From assembly GCF_001949145.1 (NCBI RefSeq), contig NW_019091361.1, forward strand, positions 3,095,564 to 3,159,563: a stretch of 64,000 nucleotides of DNA, given 5' to 3'. A program made the translations under genes and the position numbers. Under the pieces are notes generated by a model. That model did not search any database, was not told the DNA's origin, and saw only the letters and a list, made by a program, of their open reading frames with translations. This DNA comes from Acanthaster planci (lineage: Eukaryota > Echinodermata > Asteroidea > Valvatida > Acanthasteridae). Of this stretch, positions 23,121-36,900 are shown in pieces. The first letter of the stretch is position 1, and the number at the start of each line of letters is the position of its first letter.

Positions 23121-26100
23121 TAAAATCGCCGCTGTGATCATCGTGCTGGTAGATTTGTAAGAAAACATGATTCGAACATCAATTCACTGAATCAGGTTAC
23201 TTCATGTTTGCAGAAATACAACGGCCGTTCATGGCACCAGATAATATGACTATTACTCAGTACTGTGCTCCTTCGAATTGCTGTAGAGTCATTTTGAAGG
23301 AAAAAAAGGTGACGAGAATACAGTCCTCGTGAATGTGTCGGCCCAGCACCAAGTGCATTTAAAATGAATCGTTGGCGATAATACTGCTTTCCGCTGATGT
23401 GTACTGTCTAAAGTTCTACCATTCTTTCCAAAGTTCCTGTAAAAGCTGAGCATCCATTGAATTCAAATCGCCAGCATCAGTGCTCGGCATTTCCTTGAAA
23501 CTGTTGTTTTCCATACAGATTTCAACACAGTTTGGGATGCGTGTCTTTAATCATCGTCTCATGTGCACTTTCTGACCTTCCTTTCTCATGCTGACACCAA
23601 AATGCACTTGACGAGCGACAATCGCACATTCACGTTCCACGAGATGCGAACGAAAGGCGGCTGTCCATCTAACATAGAAAACACATCAACTACCCGTCGA
23701 AAAAAACATGTAACGAGCGCGAGAGATGCCCACTCTTGCACCTTGCGCTCTTGGTACGTGAGGACTTATGACATAACAACGACTCGAGTACGGTATTTTA
23801 GGCATTTTTGCCTCCGTTGCTAGGAAAATTGCGCCCTCTCTTGGTCCAGCTCGGGGCCCTTAGGACGTGGCGCCTTGTGACGATTTGTAATAATGATGAA
23901 CTGCTTATGTGGTATAGGGTCACACAGAAAGGCGACACAAAACAAAAATGTTGCTCGACTGTATGAAGCGACTCTGGTTTTACACGTGATCCTGTGGTCA
24001 ACAGTGAGCATGATAATAAGCCAATGTTTGTTGGGCAGAAGTTCAGAAGTTAACACAATTGGCATAAAGTTTGAGTCGAATTATTGTTGCCTGTATACAT
24101 ATCGGCTGATGTCTTTGAACATGACATTCGTATTATAACTTTTTGTCAGGCCGAGACTTTTTCTTTTTTTGCAGTTCAGGCTAAATAGGGCCTATGCTAT
24201 ATTGAATATCGACGAGTCCGAAATTTGTTTGGGGAGGTCGGAGCACACATCACGGCTTAACTTACAACGCAATAGCACTTGGAGCGTCGTCGTGTTGTTC
24301 ATGAATCGATCACCTGCCTCTCTGCTCCCGATTTTCTTTATTCGTTTGGTTGCATGAACATAAGAAAATCTCGTGAGCATTTCTACGATTTGCGTTATAG
24401 AAACGTGTAGAGATGGGGGACATTTTAGGGTCAATATCAACGCGATTTCCTATGTCTTCAAACCGATTGACTGCTCCCTAGGGGGCTTGTCAAGTCCGCT
24501 CATCATGCAGGGTTTTGGGCATCAAACGAAAATGGCGTAAATTATCCGGCAAGAGGCCCGAGCATTGAGTGAGGCACGGGCTGGGTCGCTCGACCGTCAT
24601 CGCCTTTTAAGCCGCCGCAGGACAAGCAAACGGAGCAGGGGACACCGTGAGGGTATAATCGGCAAAGATCAGCCTCCATAATCAGGCTCATCCTTTTATT
24701 AGTCTTCAGTGAAGCATTCTCTTTCTGTTAGTACTCCAGCGACGCGGAGATGAATTGAGATACATCGGGCGTGCCCATTTCGGTAATTGCTAGCTCGCTA
24801 GTTGTTAGCGGGCGCGGCGCAAATCGCTACCGGCCGTTGTATTAAGTACACGACGCATTAACTCTACTGAAGTAGTAATCACCGCTATGGCCTTGTTGCT
24901 TGCCAAAGTCAGCTTCTTTTTTTTTCTGTCCAGGTCTTAGCGACCACGAATGAAATATAATGCAAGCCCAATCTGACTCTAAATCTCTTTTGTATCAAGT
25001 TTTCGTATAGCGTGCAGGTTGATATGTGTACATGGATAAACAATGCAGCATCTAGAGACACTGGTAAAATAACAGGCAGCAGAATCAGTATGATCGACAG
25101 TGAGAGTGGCTACGGAATTCGAACTTCGAAGTAACCCCACATGCTGAAGTTTAAACTAAAATATATGAGAGCAATGCCTGTACAGATCAATGCGGCTACA
25201 AAATTGACTTATCGCGGTAGAAGCGTGTCAACGCAGTTTGTGAAATATCGCCCAGTTACAATGATATACAAAGTGGAATCAGAGACAGATAAAATTACAT
25301 CCGGGTTATCTAAGGGGCGTGGCTAACTCGTAAAGGGCGACAGGTCAATTAGCAAGACCAAGATGGCGTCAGAATAGCAGTATCCGTACTGAAGGCGCAC
25401 TTTGTTGCAGCTGTATGGAGGAGCTGTCAACATGTGCAATATTAGTAACTGAAGGAAAGCCATTGAGCGAATCCAAAATCCCGCGCCGACACCACTTTCC
25501 CCAGAGGACCTCCTCGGAGCAGCCTTCTTCGTCCTCACTCCAGCTCTTCTCTCACGGGTGTATACAACTTGCCGTGAAAATTTCCTTGCTTTTCTCGATA
25601 CCCGTCACTTATCATCGTCCAAATAATGTCACTTCTTAATTAAAAGCACACCACTGTCAAGCTTCAACGACTCGTCAAAACCCGACTTCGGCCCTGGCCA
25701 CGTGCACAATAAAAATGTTGGTTTGTTTGCGTCTCGTCCTGGGCGATTTATTATGCTCGGTCCATGTCTCCGCTGCACTGGCCGGTGCAACATGGCATTG
25801 ATTTTCCAGAGGGAAGCACCTCGGTCGATGAAAAATCTCGTTCCTCATTCCCCGCCGTTCACGTATTTGTTTAGATATCAACCGGGTTCGTCGATTATTC
25901 ATCAAGGTTGCCTTGTTTTGGTCAGAATTTTTTTATCGGCTGCTCGTTTCCAGACCGTTTTCAGTTGCTCTTTTTCGAAGGGGCTGTGTGGTTTTAGTGA
26001 TTTTATCTGAGGGTCGACGTGACTGAGTCGAAAGGAATCAGTCTTGTTTTAAAAGATGTAAATACTTGGCCATGCATCATGCATCTTGCTTCGCGCATAT

Positions 26101-26440
26101 CGCTGCATGTCGAGCTCGCTGTTTCCAAATCAAGATGGCCGCTGATCTGTCTGGGTTATGATAACGATGACGTGCATAACAGGAACAAGAAGCTCACTGT
26201 TCAAGTACTGTGCCTACACCCACGCATCGTCTAGGTGAAGTTCCAATTAATCGCTAAGATTGTTAAGATAAGTAAAAACAAAAATATACGTCAAACCGTG
26301 TAGTTTTCAACATCTAAAGCGGCCCTTGTCTCTATTTTTGAAACTGATATGTGGACTTGAGTGCTCGCAGATGACTGTAATCGCCAGGCCTATTGCAAAC
26401 AAGCAGTATACCCTAAACTGTTAGCGTTCAAGCTTCGAGG

Positions 26441-26482
26441 AACTCAACACTTGGAAAGTTACAACTCAACACTTGGAAAGTT
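26441..26482. repeat. Tandem duplication, two 22-bp units
   Basis: AACTCAACACTTGGAAAGTT occurs at 26441-26460 and, after AC, again at 26463-26482 without change. Confidence 0.85.
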
Positions 26483-29400
26483 ATTTGAAGAGTAATGTTG
26501 CAGAGAATGAGAGCGTCCAACAATAGATGACGTCCATCGAGGAACGCGCTGAGTATTTAATCTTTGTTTTGAAGACCTTGTCGTGGGAGGTTTAAAAAGA
26601 GATTATTTCACACAGGGCTGTTGAATACCTCCTTCCAAGCTCACTTTTCTTGTTTTTTCTTCCTGTTCAATAGTAATGGGCTTATGGTGAATGACATTTG
26701 GGGACGTGCACCGTCCCACGAGGGGTGGAGCCTTGGGCCTAGCAACTCAGAGGGTGTGAGGTTAATTTGATATTTAGTGGAAATCTCATGATAGTTGTCA
26801 TGTCTAATATTGCTCTTGTAACAATTTTCTACCAATAAGTATATCACGATCAGCAGTTTATGTAGTAGTCACGTCACAAGTGTTTATCAGCAATGGCGTC
26901 ATGGCGACAAAACTTTCATAGCCAGGTTGTTCCTCATATTATGAGCTGTGCTAGTTAATAAGGCTTTTAATTGGGTTACATTAATGCTTGATCATGCTTT
27001 TGTGGTATGTTACTCGTTAAATATTAGCAAACTTCCATGCCTGAATAAAAGGCCGTCTGGCATTTAAAACACAGTGGACGCATTCCGTGTGTAACACCTC
27101 TCGACACTTTCTCACGACCCAGGCGCTGTCACGGGGTGTGAAGTGGCTAGTTATTACCAGTGAGTGTTTCAGTTCGTGTGTGTAGCTGTTGGCCTTTGGC
27201 GCGGGGGCATTGGGCTTCCGGAAATCCTTCCCCATTCGAATTAATCACAGAGAAGCATCAATCATTTGTCCAAACTATTGGACAAAAACAAAAGCGTTTG
27301 TCAAACTTCGCCGAGGAAGAGTTGCCTATCTGCTGTTGAATATTGTACGACAAAAGACGGCCCACTAACAATTTTCACAAAACACAGCGAGAGACAGAAG
27401 GGAAAAAAAGGAAAGAAAAAAAACGTATGCACAGCGTCACAATCTGGAGGTATATAATTTTTACCCTCCCATGCCAGGACATTATGATAATTGAATTCGA
27501 TATTGATAAACATGCTGGCTGTGACATTATGCTGTACAGCACCACTTGGACTTTGGATCAGCTGCAGTGCTCGAGAGTGCGAATGAGGAAAGGGGGCCTC
27601 ACTTCGGCGTCATTATCCAAAGGTAAATGGGCGAGTGATGCAACTGGAGAGGGTGCGGAGACGTGTGTGAAAGCACCATTCATTCAATTAGGAAAGTGTG
27701 TCTGCTGGTATCTCCGCCTGTCGGTTGGTTCCGGAGTTTTGGTTGGATTTTAGATCCGTCGACGTGCTTTAGCGTCTCGGGCAGAGAGACGGGACCACCT
27801 GTTTTGCGCAGGATGATGTGGTAGTCTGAATGAGCGGCTATCGGACACGCAAGGCATTCGTCACTCGGGGCTTAGTTGAAACAGCCTTACTCCACAGCTT
27901 TCGTGTCAGATTGTTACATTCAACTGAGTGTTGTAAACACAGTGACCTTAACTCAAGAGGCATCGGATATGTACTTTTTTTCTGCCATCCTTTGGTCTAC
28001 TAGCACACGGAGCTATTGTTGCAATCATTGCCAGCACCGTACAGGTATGGATGTGTAGATTGAAGTATGGTCTTATACCATAGCATTTCAGGGCCGTGTT
28101 TGGTCCATAAAATGATAATATCATTACCGTCAGATGATTCGATTAGCATAAAAAGAACGCATGTTAGTCACACCACAGTTTGTCGTAATGTGCATTGGCC
28201 TACGGCAAGTACCTCTTGTCACGAAGATATGAGATCATTACAAATATCTGAGCCTCCGAGTTTGGTTAGAAGAAAAAAGGAATGAAATTTCTTTATCCTT
28301 GTCACTGCTGTCATCGTGAAATGGGTGGTCGCAGTTGTGTACTGTTATTGTTATATTCGTCAAGAATTAAGATCAAGTAAGGCACGACACATTGGCTCAA
28401 AGAGTGCTCACGTTTTCTTCAACGTACCGCCCCTTGTCATATTATTTGGATGGAAATGGTGCACGTACAGTACATGTACATGGTGTCAAACGTAGAGGTT
28501 TGTCGAAGGCTCTAGTGAAGTTTACCCTCATTAGTCAGGTTTATGAACACCTGTAACTCTCCTTTGCGCTGCTTGCCACCGTGCTCTCAGGATGTAACGC
28601 CAGTCCCGGTTGAATTGCGCGTTCCAAACCACTGATACCTCGTGAGCCAGTGAAGTTGTAATGTCGAAATCACGTACACTGCAGTAGCATCGAGACGAAA
28701 AGATAATGTGAGTGATTTCGGTTGTCGTTTATGTATAATTCAAAACTACCAGGGACACGTTGAGTTGGTCACACTGCATTTTCAAGAATAACACCCATAC
28801 ACTAACACGTAGATCTCAAACGTTTTCATTTTCAAAGCTACCTCAGTCGGCAAATATAAACGCGTAATGCAACTAAACAAGAGCAAAATTCGGGACGATA
28901 TTACATTACTTTATTTACAAGTTTTTCTTTTGCAAATACGTGGAGTAATCACGATTGTAATTTTGACGTTGACATTGTATAAGATTTCTTAAAGAGCGTT
29001 TTTGTTTTTAAGGAAGTAGAAAACACACAGTTTGAACAACCTCTGTCTGCTCAAATTAACATGTCCTCTCCCTGTTCTCTGTTAATGTTTTTTCCCACTA
29101 TTTTGTCTCGTTCAGTTGATTTTCGCTTGCTCGTATTTTCTTGCATATCCAGGGTGTTGTTAGAACCGATTGACATAGCATGTTGTACAGCCAGTCCCCT
29201 CTTGTCAGCTCGCACGCGCGCGCCAGTATCGATAATGGGAACTTTGTTTGCACTCTAGGGTCTTTCCATCAGAGAGGGTTAGCTCATCATTTAGTCCACT
29301 GGCCAAACATGTTGTTTCAAAACACAGCAGAATGCGGTCCAAAGCACAAAGCACTAACACGAAAAGATAAGGAAAGAATAGAAGAGAAAACAAACAAACA

Positions 29401-30449
29401 AAAATGGAAAACATCTGTTTTGTTTTCACGAAAGGGAGAGTCGTAGTCGAATCCATCATGGGTCGAAACTCGACACTGATCATAACAGAGACTCCCTCTG
29501 TCACCGTCGATTTTGACAGCGTTTCACTTCAGACTGTGTTGTGATGGTCCTTTGATATATCTGGCCACGACACTGCAAATTAATTTCAAAATGGAAATTT
29601 TGCATTGTAATAATCTCTTTTATTTCTGGTTAATGTTGATAGTGGTCTTAGTATTCTGTGTTTCAGTGCTGTCTTTCTGACGTTTAACACATTTTCACTG
29701 TTCGTTTCCTGAGACACACACCATGTGGGATTTTGATACGCATTATTGGGTATTAGAACTAATGCACGAGACGGACTCTCATTTTGATTATTTAGATGAA
29801 CTGTGCGAATATTACAGCTTACTGAAATTGATTAATTGCGGAATGCTTAATAACGAAAGTCGGCGTTTTTGTGATGCGCGTGGGAAAACAACATTTAACA
29901 GTTACCGAAACGCCACCTCGTCCATTGCTCATGACATTTCCATTAGATGGCTATTTGTCCACACTGAATTGCATTAAGCGTCTGTGGAAACAGATGTTTT
30001 ATTATGTATATGCAAATATGACCGTTTTGGTTTTCGGTATTAACTGCCAGAATAAATTTTCTGTTATATCGAGTGTTTGGATACGAACCGTCTGCATGGT
30101 AGGTAAAAAAAGCCCTGTGAAATGAGAGGATTACCAGCAATTATCATGCCTTATGAATTGTCTTCGCTGGTGCTCGTCAGTAGCTCCCAGGGGATCATTT
30201 TACTGGTAGTCTTCGAGGGCCCTTGTACTGACGCAGCGGCTTCTCCAAATGCCTCGCCTGCTTGATTGATGTTGCTTCGGGGTCACGCTTCTGACATTTC
30301 AGAAAGCAGCCGTATTTTGCAATGGCTTGAATTCAGATTTTCCACTGGCTTGTTAACCATCAAGTCCATTCTTTCGCTCTCGTTATATGAGTGTTTTAGG
30401 ACCATACCTGGATGTGTTCAGGCCGGGTTATTTGAGCGGCCAGTGTATA

Positions 30450-30487
30450 CGCGCGCTAATTAAAGCGCGTGATGATTAAAGCATCAC
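30450..30487. repeat. Two adjacent hairpins with the same ATTAAA loop
   Basis: CGCGC-TAATTAAAG-CGCG is followed at once by TGATG-ATTAAAG-CATCA. Both stems are short and the loops share ATTAAAG. No role can be assigned. Confidence 0.4.
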
Positions 30488-30989
30488 ATAACGGAGAGAA
30501 TGGACATTAGCATAAAATGTTTATACTGCGGTATTATCGCATAAATGATGGGCTCTGTCGTGTATTTTCCACGACATTTGCACAGTGTCATTACGGCTTG
30601 AGTTATATTCCTCTATGGGTTATTAATCATCCCCCGTTGCAGCAGATAGGCCTACCGGTATATCGCTTCTTAAAAGAAAATTACCTCACGGGACTATTTT
30701 CGGCGCTGGTTTTCCAGTAATGATTGCCTACTTTAATTAAGTTTACTGTGATTGGCTCTTTATTCTGTTCATTTTGAGCATACATCAGAACTTGTGCTTT
30801 GTTTTAGTGTTTATTATTGCTCCATTTTAAGGTTTATAAAATCATGTTTTATCATTTTTACCCGCTCAGCAGTATTCCATTCATGCATTTTTGTCTTGTA
30901 GTTGAACTAACCCTTGGAACCCTACATTATCATAATGTGCCCCCCCAAATTGCCCGTTCACTTTTCACTGGACTTTTACCTGCTTGCGA

Positions 30990-31153
30990 CCTGCCTGGTT
31001 CATACTTCAGGCGAATGCGAAAACGAAGTAAATGTGACGTAACGAACAATTTGCAACTTGTTCAAGTTTTACGAATTCGCAACTCAAATATTTGATCTGA
31101 CGTCACAAATTCGTGTTCGTGTTCGCTTTTGCGTGAAGTATGAACCGACCTTA
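30990..31153. mobile_element. MITE-like TIR element, family E copy 1
   Basis: The left end GGTTCATACTTCAGGCGAAT is mirrored by the right end, whose reverse complement is GGTCGGTTCATACTTCACGC. The interior carries ATTTGATCTGACGTCACAAA, which is shared in inverse with 38636-38660. About 164 bp. Confidence 0.7.
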
Positions 31154-32279
31154 ACACCTATTTTTCTGAAGCCCGCGGGGAGATTTCGGCAAACGTGAGA
31201 TTACGAATTACTGGGTTGCTTATAGCTTATCCATATAGCTTATAGCTTTTATGTTACGTTTGACGCTTGTCCCCTTGGAATCATACCAAAACTTAGGCCT
31301 CTCCGTGAGCAGGGTCACTACTCTGCAGTCCGTTTGCCGGCCGTTGTATGCAATAAGCCTAAAGTGTGGTCAGGGTGTCGGACTTTATAATTCTCCATGC
31401 ACTGACCAGCCAGTTGGGGATGCCCAACTCCTTCCCAATCGACAAAAAGCATTAAGTTGTTTGGAATCAAAATAACCCCCATTCCGACCAGCAGCATGGA
31501 AAGTTTGTTTTTACAGGCTATTTGAATTCGACCTTCTCTGAGATGTTGTGTGAGGTGTCTTTCCACAAAACTGGTACCCGACGACCACTATGTACCGGTA
31601 ATATTGTGCGGTGCCAAGTTGGTTAAAGTCTTACCTATACCGGTAACCGTTCCATATTGTCTTATAGTACTCTTTGAACTCCACAGAGTTAAAATTCATT
31701 CCGGCTACAAATACCCTCCGATTGAAACAAGGGGTAGCACGAAATAGGTTGAAATTTATACTCACTCGATCGCGAAAGAGTAGATCAACATTTCCCTCGA
31801 ATTTCCTCTGGAATAGGTCCTATTTTTAAAAAATCAATCTGAATGTATAATACAGTCTTGTCCCTAGTTTCACTCTTTGGGATTAAGTGAGTACCGCTTG
31901 GTGATTCTCCATGCTTTTCCCAAGCAGCTATTTTCTCTAAAGCCTCGCCATACAATGCTTCGTCTGTTATCACCGAAGATCAATCCAGGGGAAATTCGTA
32001 CCCCAGCGATTTTCATTTCGTACCAGTTGGCCCGTGAACCTTGCCTTATTTTGAGACTGAATTGAAATTTCTTCATTTTCCACTTTCCCTCAGCTCTGTC
32101 CCACGGCAGAGTGATCGCCAACTAATCTCATGTTTCCTGTCTTCCCCCCCCCCCCATGCACAGATAAAACCAGCCGTTTACTCAGAGAGGGAATTCCATC
32201 CTGTGTTGAGGCGGGCAGGCTATGACCATTTTCTCTTTGTTTTTTGATGGAAACCGCTGCCAGGAAAGGCCTAGATTTT

Positions 32280-33131
32280 CGTTACGAGTGGCCGTCTCCC
32301 AGACTACCTGACGCTGACGTGAATCCGAAATAAGTTGAGAGGGAAGCGGGGCACCGAGGAGTGGGCCCCGGTTGCCGTCTGTCGCCGTGACTCGTGCCGG
32401 TGCGGAGGAAACAACAACAGAGCCATCCAGATTTCAGTCAGCCAGCGAAGATAGCGGAGGCTTCTTCAGATTTTTCGCCGCTCACATAATCTGGCCGTTG
32501 TTTTTGACTCTGCAACAAGGCAGACCAGCCGGGGAGCATTGCAGTGGCGTTTCGCAAATATCGTCGGCAGTTTCGATTAAGGTTTTGTCCCACGTGGATT
32601 TGGATCGGACACCAACTGTGTATTTTGCGTATTTTTGTAGCGGTTCGCTGGGAATTATCAATCCAGGAACATCATCAGCCGCGAGCGACGAGATTCAACG
32701 ACGGAGCGAGATTTGGAGTGCCCGCTGCGGGATACGTAAAGGTGTCGTTGGTACACGTACCGCAAAGCGGCTACAGATCGCGGGAATCCACCGTAGCCCT
32801 CGTTGGCGTATTTATATTTCTCCGCGATTTCGCGAGAAATGGCTCGAAAAATCTCGCGTTATTAAAACAAGTGGAAAATGTCAACAAATCACCGGGAGGT
32901 AACATTCTCAGCGGCGGGGAAGCCACAGTCTCAATGTAGCGTGGAGCTGTTAAAAACAGCGCTCTTGGCCTCTCCGGAATCGAGTTTTTTGTCTTCCAGC
33001 GCCTTCAAGCCAAACAGACAATTGGAAACGACCAATTAAACGGCACGGGCCGACAACTGATTTTTGGCGCGAACATAATGAAATGGAGGTTGGACTGATA
33101 TGCACGGTGCAGACCCACCCAGATTGTCGGC
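32280..33131 (+). promoter_or_regulatory. CpG-rich probable promoter / 5' UTR region of the SK channel gene
   Basis: Base composition changes from AT-rich to CpG-rich from about 32280 and stays so through most of exon 1; by my count there are 14 CpGs in 33181-33290 alone. Two overlapping open frames (32372-32902 and 32544-32939) resemble no protein I know and are best explained by few stop codons in GC-rich 5' UTR or promoter DNA. An A/T-rich TATTTATATTT lies at about 32809-32819, followed by a CGCGAGA/TCTCGCG-rich segment at 32820-32862. The transcription start cannot be placed from sequence alone, and an additional upstream non-coding exon is possible. Confidence 0.45.
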
Positions 33132-33974
33132 ATGGCAGTGGTAATGGTATCGCCAGCCAATGAGCAATCATGCATAGATTCGACGGAGCAGTTGCTCTGT
33201 CAGACAGAGGAGACGACGGCAGCGTGCGCGGGCGTGCTGGCGCCCTCATCTGGCAATCGCACCGATCCCACCGCTACCGCCGACAAAGACAATCAACAAC
33301 AGCTGCATGAGGCTGCCGGCTCGACCATGGATTACCATGGCCGTGGAGGAGGTTGGGAGCCACTCTGCAGTCACCACGCTGCTGAAGAGTACGAACTACA
33401 GGCTCGGGATGGGTCCGGATCTACACCGGACTCACCCCAAACAACCGCTCATACAGGATTACTGGAGAAGGCAGACAAAGATGACACACATGACAGCGCA
33501 TCCAAAGAAGAGTTATTCTTTATTGGCGGGAGCACTGGCGGAAAACAACCCCACAGAGGACAGAGTAGTGCCTCCAGTTCCGGACGGCGACCCGCACAAA
33601 AACGGAGACATCTGGCCGAGCCGTCAAGTGACAATCGCTTCGTCAACCTGGCCCACCGGTCGGCTCTCGTGAACGGTACCATCCCCCGGTTCACGCCGCT
33701 TCAGCTCCACCGATCGGAGCGGTCTTGGGCCCGTTCCTCGGTGGCAGACATGAAAGGCAACGGATCCGCCGAGGGATCGAGCCGTAAAAGCAGTGGTGGT
33801 GGTGGGAAGAAGAAAACCCACTACAGTCACGCCAACACGGGCTACAGACTGGGCTTACGGAGATCTCTATTCGAAAGACGGAAACAACTCAGTGATTATG
33901 CCCTGGTTATTGCTATGTTTGGGATTGTTGTCATGATCGTGGAAACGGAGCTTTCGTGGTTCTTTTACAGCAAG
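33132..33974 (+). CDS. KCNN: SK-type (KCNN) calcium-activated K+ channel, exon 1: N-terminus and S1
   Basis: First coding exon of a small-conductance Ca2+-activated K+ channel, a plasma-membrane tetramer gated by Ca2+ through bound calmodulin. It has 281 codons. Residues 1 to about 225 are hydrophilic, rich in Ser, Gly, Thr and charged residues, with a SSGGGGKKK tract; I recognise no domain there. From about residue 235 it matches the family-diagnostic segment [18 protein letters not shown], then LSDYALV. S1 spans roughly residues 255-276 and ends in VETELSW. The start is the first ATG after an in-frame TGA at 33096-33098 and has a good context (G at -3, G at +4); a second Met is codon 5. The exon ends AAG|GTAATG, a phase-0 donor. 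Reading into the intron would add 16 residues before a stop at 34023. Where vertebrate SKs usually have Trp-Gly after the S1 core, this has Trp-Phe-Phe. Family assignment is firm; which KCNN paralogue is not decidable here. Confidence 0.93.
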
Positions 33975-36900
33975 GTAATGTACCATTTCGTTTGTCAACC
34001 AAATCTTAAGTACCCTTTATTGTAATTTATTAAATGTATCCATCAATGGAAAATGATGCACGTTGCAAATCCGCTCATATCTTGTCGTTTTTAAAGGCTA
34101 AAGCAAACACATTCTAGTTGAAATCCCCAATTATGATGGTCGAGATGGTTTGTGGTGGATCTCTGACTGACTATCTTCGAATGCAAAATGCTCATGCTTG
34201 CTTATTGCTGTGATCATGGAGCTGCAACGCCATTCTGTAATTGACCTGTATTGTGCTGCAATAATGCAAATCAATGCAAATCTGTATCAAAAATATATCT
34301 CGTTTCCCAGGGGTTAAAAGGACCCCCACGGATGATCACTCATCGAAGATCGTTATCTTCAGGCTTTTCCGTCTCGGCGGATCAGAATGGGTCACTCTCA
34401 ACATGAAGACTAAAGCAATAAAACATGACAGTCTTAACGTCTAATCTTCTTCCAGTTCTTGATATTCACATACGCAAAGTCGTGGGGAGAAAACGTCTGT
34501 ATGGTTTTTTAACATGTTCATGTCAGCATCGTGGATTTACAGCCACGGTAGAGGGATGCAATCCCGCCAGCGTCGATGATGTTCACAGAATACCCACGCC
34601 ATCAAATGTCATTGTCATGCCCTGTAAATAGTGCGCACTGTATACCTGTGCACTGCAATGGCTAAACATGGCGATGAATGCAGCGTATTTGAACAACTGT
34701 TCCAAATCACCGCTGTTCGATGCGTGCTCGACCAGCGGCCGTCACGCAACCAATTACAATTAACATCATGTGTAATTGAACTTGGAAGTCGAAAACAGAC
34801 CAACAACATCTCATTACACATGCAGCCTCTGCTGCATGTATTGTCTGCCCCGTATTGATACATGCAGTGAGTTCGAAGTCAGAGTGTCTCCCCAGTGTCA
34901 TAAGGCAACAACGTTCCCTTTGCCCCATTACATCAGTCGAGTCCCGCGACTCACTGCAGTGTCGGGGGGGGGGAATGGCCATGATTGTATGCGATATGCA
35001 GGCACACTGAGTGTGCGTAATAATATTTTCCATCTGTAGGTACTGTGATATTGCATATGTGTCATTAGAACCTCCCTCACATTGGGCAGCGGGATAGAGA
35101 ATGCCACACATTCCTTCACGTTGTCGTGGCATCACAGACTAGGAATACGATTGGATATTGCCTCTGGGACGCTAAAGGATGTATGCCTGAATGAAACGGC
35201 AGAAATTAATATAATTGTTACCCTGCACAGATTCCAAGCTAGACCAAGGATTCCCTACCCAAACAAACACGTCCTTGAGGTTACGATTGATCACGGTACT
35301 GGCGAACATAATAGTGAAAATAGGCTTTCACTTCCCCCATCGCGCATCGTCACTGTACTGTTTCTTTGGATGCTTGGTTAATATATGCGTGATCTGTGGA
35401 CCATGCCATCGTATACACGAGGCATTACACAAACACAGTGGGGCCAGTACACTGTGGTATTGTATACCTCGGTGTGTTCACTTGCTTGTTTACATTTTAT
35501 ATTACATGTCTGTAAATTTCTCAAGCTTGCACCCAGCAACCAGACAAAGTACTGTTTAGCTGGCATGCGAAGAGTATTTTCCATGGCTGTAATGTCAGAA
35601 CGATGTGATGTCATTTTATGAGAGGCCCTCGGGTGCTTGGCATAGCTCATTACAGCTATCTTCAGTAGATAGCAACACACTAATGGCATATCCCACAGCC
35701 TACACTTGCTCGTGTACCGGGCAGGTTAGATCATGATTCCATCTCCATGGTTAGATTGATGGACAGCGTTTGCGGTTTGAAGGAGCAAATATATAAAGTG
35801 CAAAAGCCCTCAAGTCATGATAAAAGAGAGGATCAGTGTTTATGTAAATAGGGCAAATCATTATCGATAACAAAGTTTGGTTATAGAATTAGCGCCGTTG
35901 ACAAATTCTCCACGAAGTTCTGTGATATTACTCTGCAGTACTGATCGTCATTTCTGACTGAAAGGATGATGCCTGGCGACAGTGTAGGCCTGAGCACTGA
36001 ACGCATGTGGGCTGTCATGAGAACAAAAACGCGCACGTTCATGTATTTAGCGTACAACTACAATCATCATAGATGTACAAATTTCTCACATTTACTCCGC
36101 TTTCCGATCCACTAAGGGCATTCCTGCAGATTTCTAAAACACAAGGGTTCAATGCCCCAGTAAACGGTGACGGACATTTTTAGTACTTTTTACACTGCAG
36201 TAGCAGCGGCTATAAAGGCACCCAATCTTCACTCAGTAGACGGCTGACATGTTCAGCTAATGATCTCAACTTCCACGAGGCCACAACATGGAAAAGAAAA
36301 ACTAGTACTTTAAACGGAACAAAATGTCTTCGATGTCTGAGGAACATCTAAATTTCACTGACAGAAAACAACAGTGTATTAGTTACTGTACTATGATCAT
36401 GAAAAAGGAGGTCATTGTGTGTCTTCATTGATGCAAGTAAATGCTATCTGAAATCCTAACAGCCTAATCACTCTGAACATCTACAAGGAAACTATGGACG
36501 TATCTCCTCCAGGCCTGTTTTGAATAATTTTGCAATACATCATGTAGTGTATTTTACAATGTATGTGGATGCTGACCTATCTTTAGTTTATTTCTATTGA
36601 AAAGTTTGTACTTCGCACTCGGACACTTACGCGTGGAATCTGAGCATTAAAATATTGTTATTAATGCTTTAATTACCATTATCACGCTATTAAATTGATA
36701 TTTTCCACAATTTACACGATACAAGACCTCACCCCCATATAGTGTGACTCTGTTTATTCTGTGTTTATCGTGTATTGCTCTTTGTGAACCCTGGCTGCCG
36801 TTCCAGGTCACTTCTGGTCCGTTGCAAATCAGACAAACGCTTCGCTGAGGCTTATGTCAGCTACTCAGGAATAACAACAGGCGCTCTCGAAGCCTAACCC

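Larger units (their letters stand above)
19810..30980. other. Non-coding stretch, no gene seen
   Basis: Unique AT-rich DNA with the short repeats listed separately. No exon-like segment with splice borders and a family match was found. Open frames up to about 136 codons are at chance level for the length searched. Confidence 0.6.

Noticed and set aside
32372-32939. Two overlapping frames of 176 and 131 codons upstream of the channel
   Set aside because: They lie in CpG-rich DNA poor in stop codons, overlap in different frames, and resemble no known protein. Better explained as 5' UTR or promoter.
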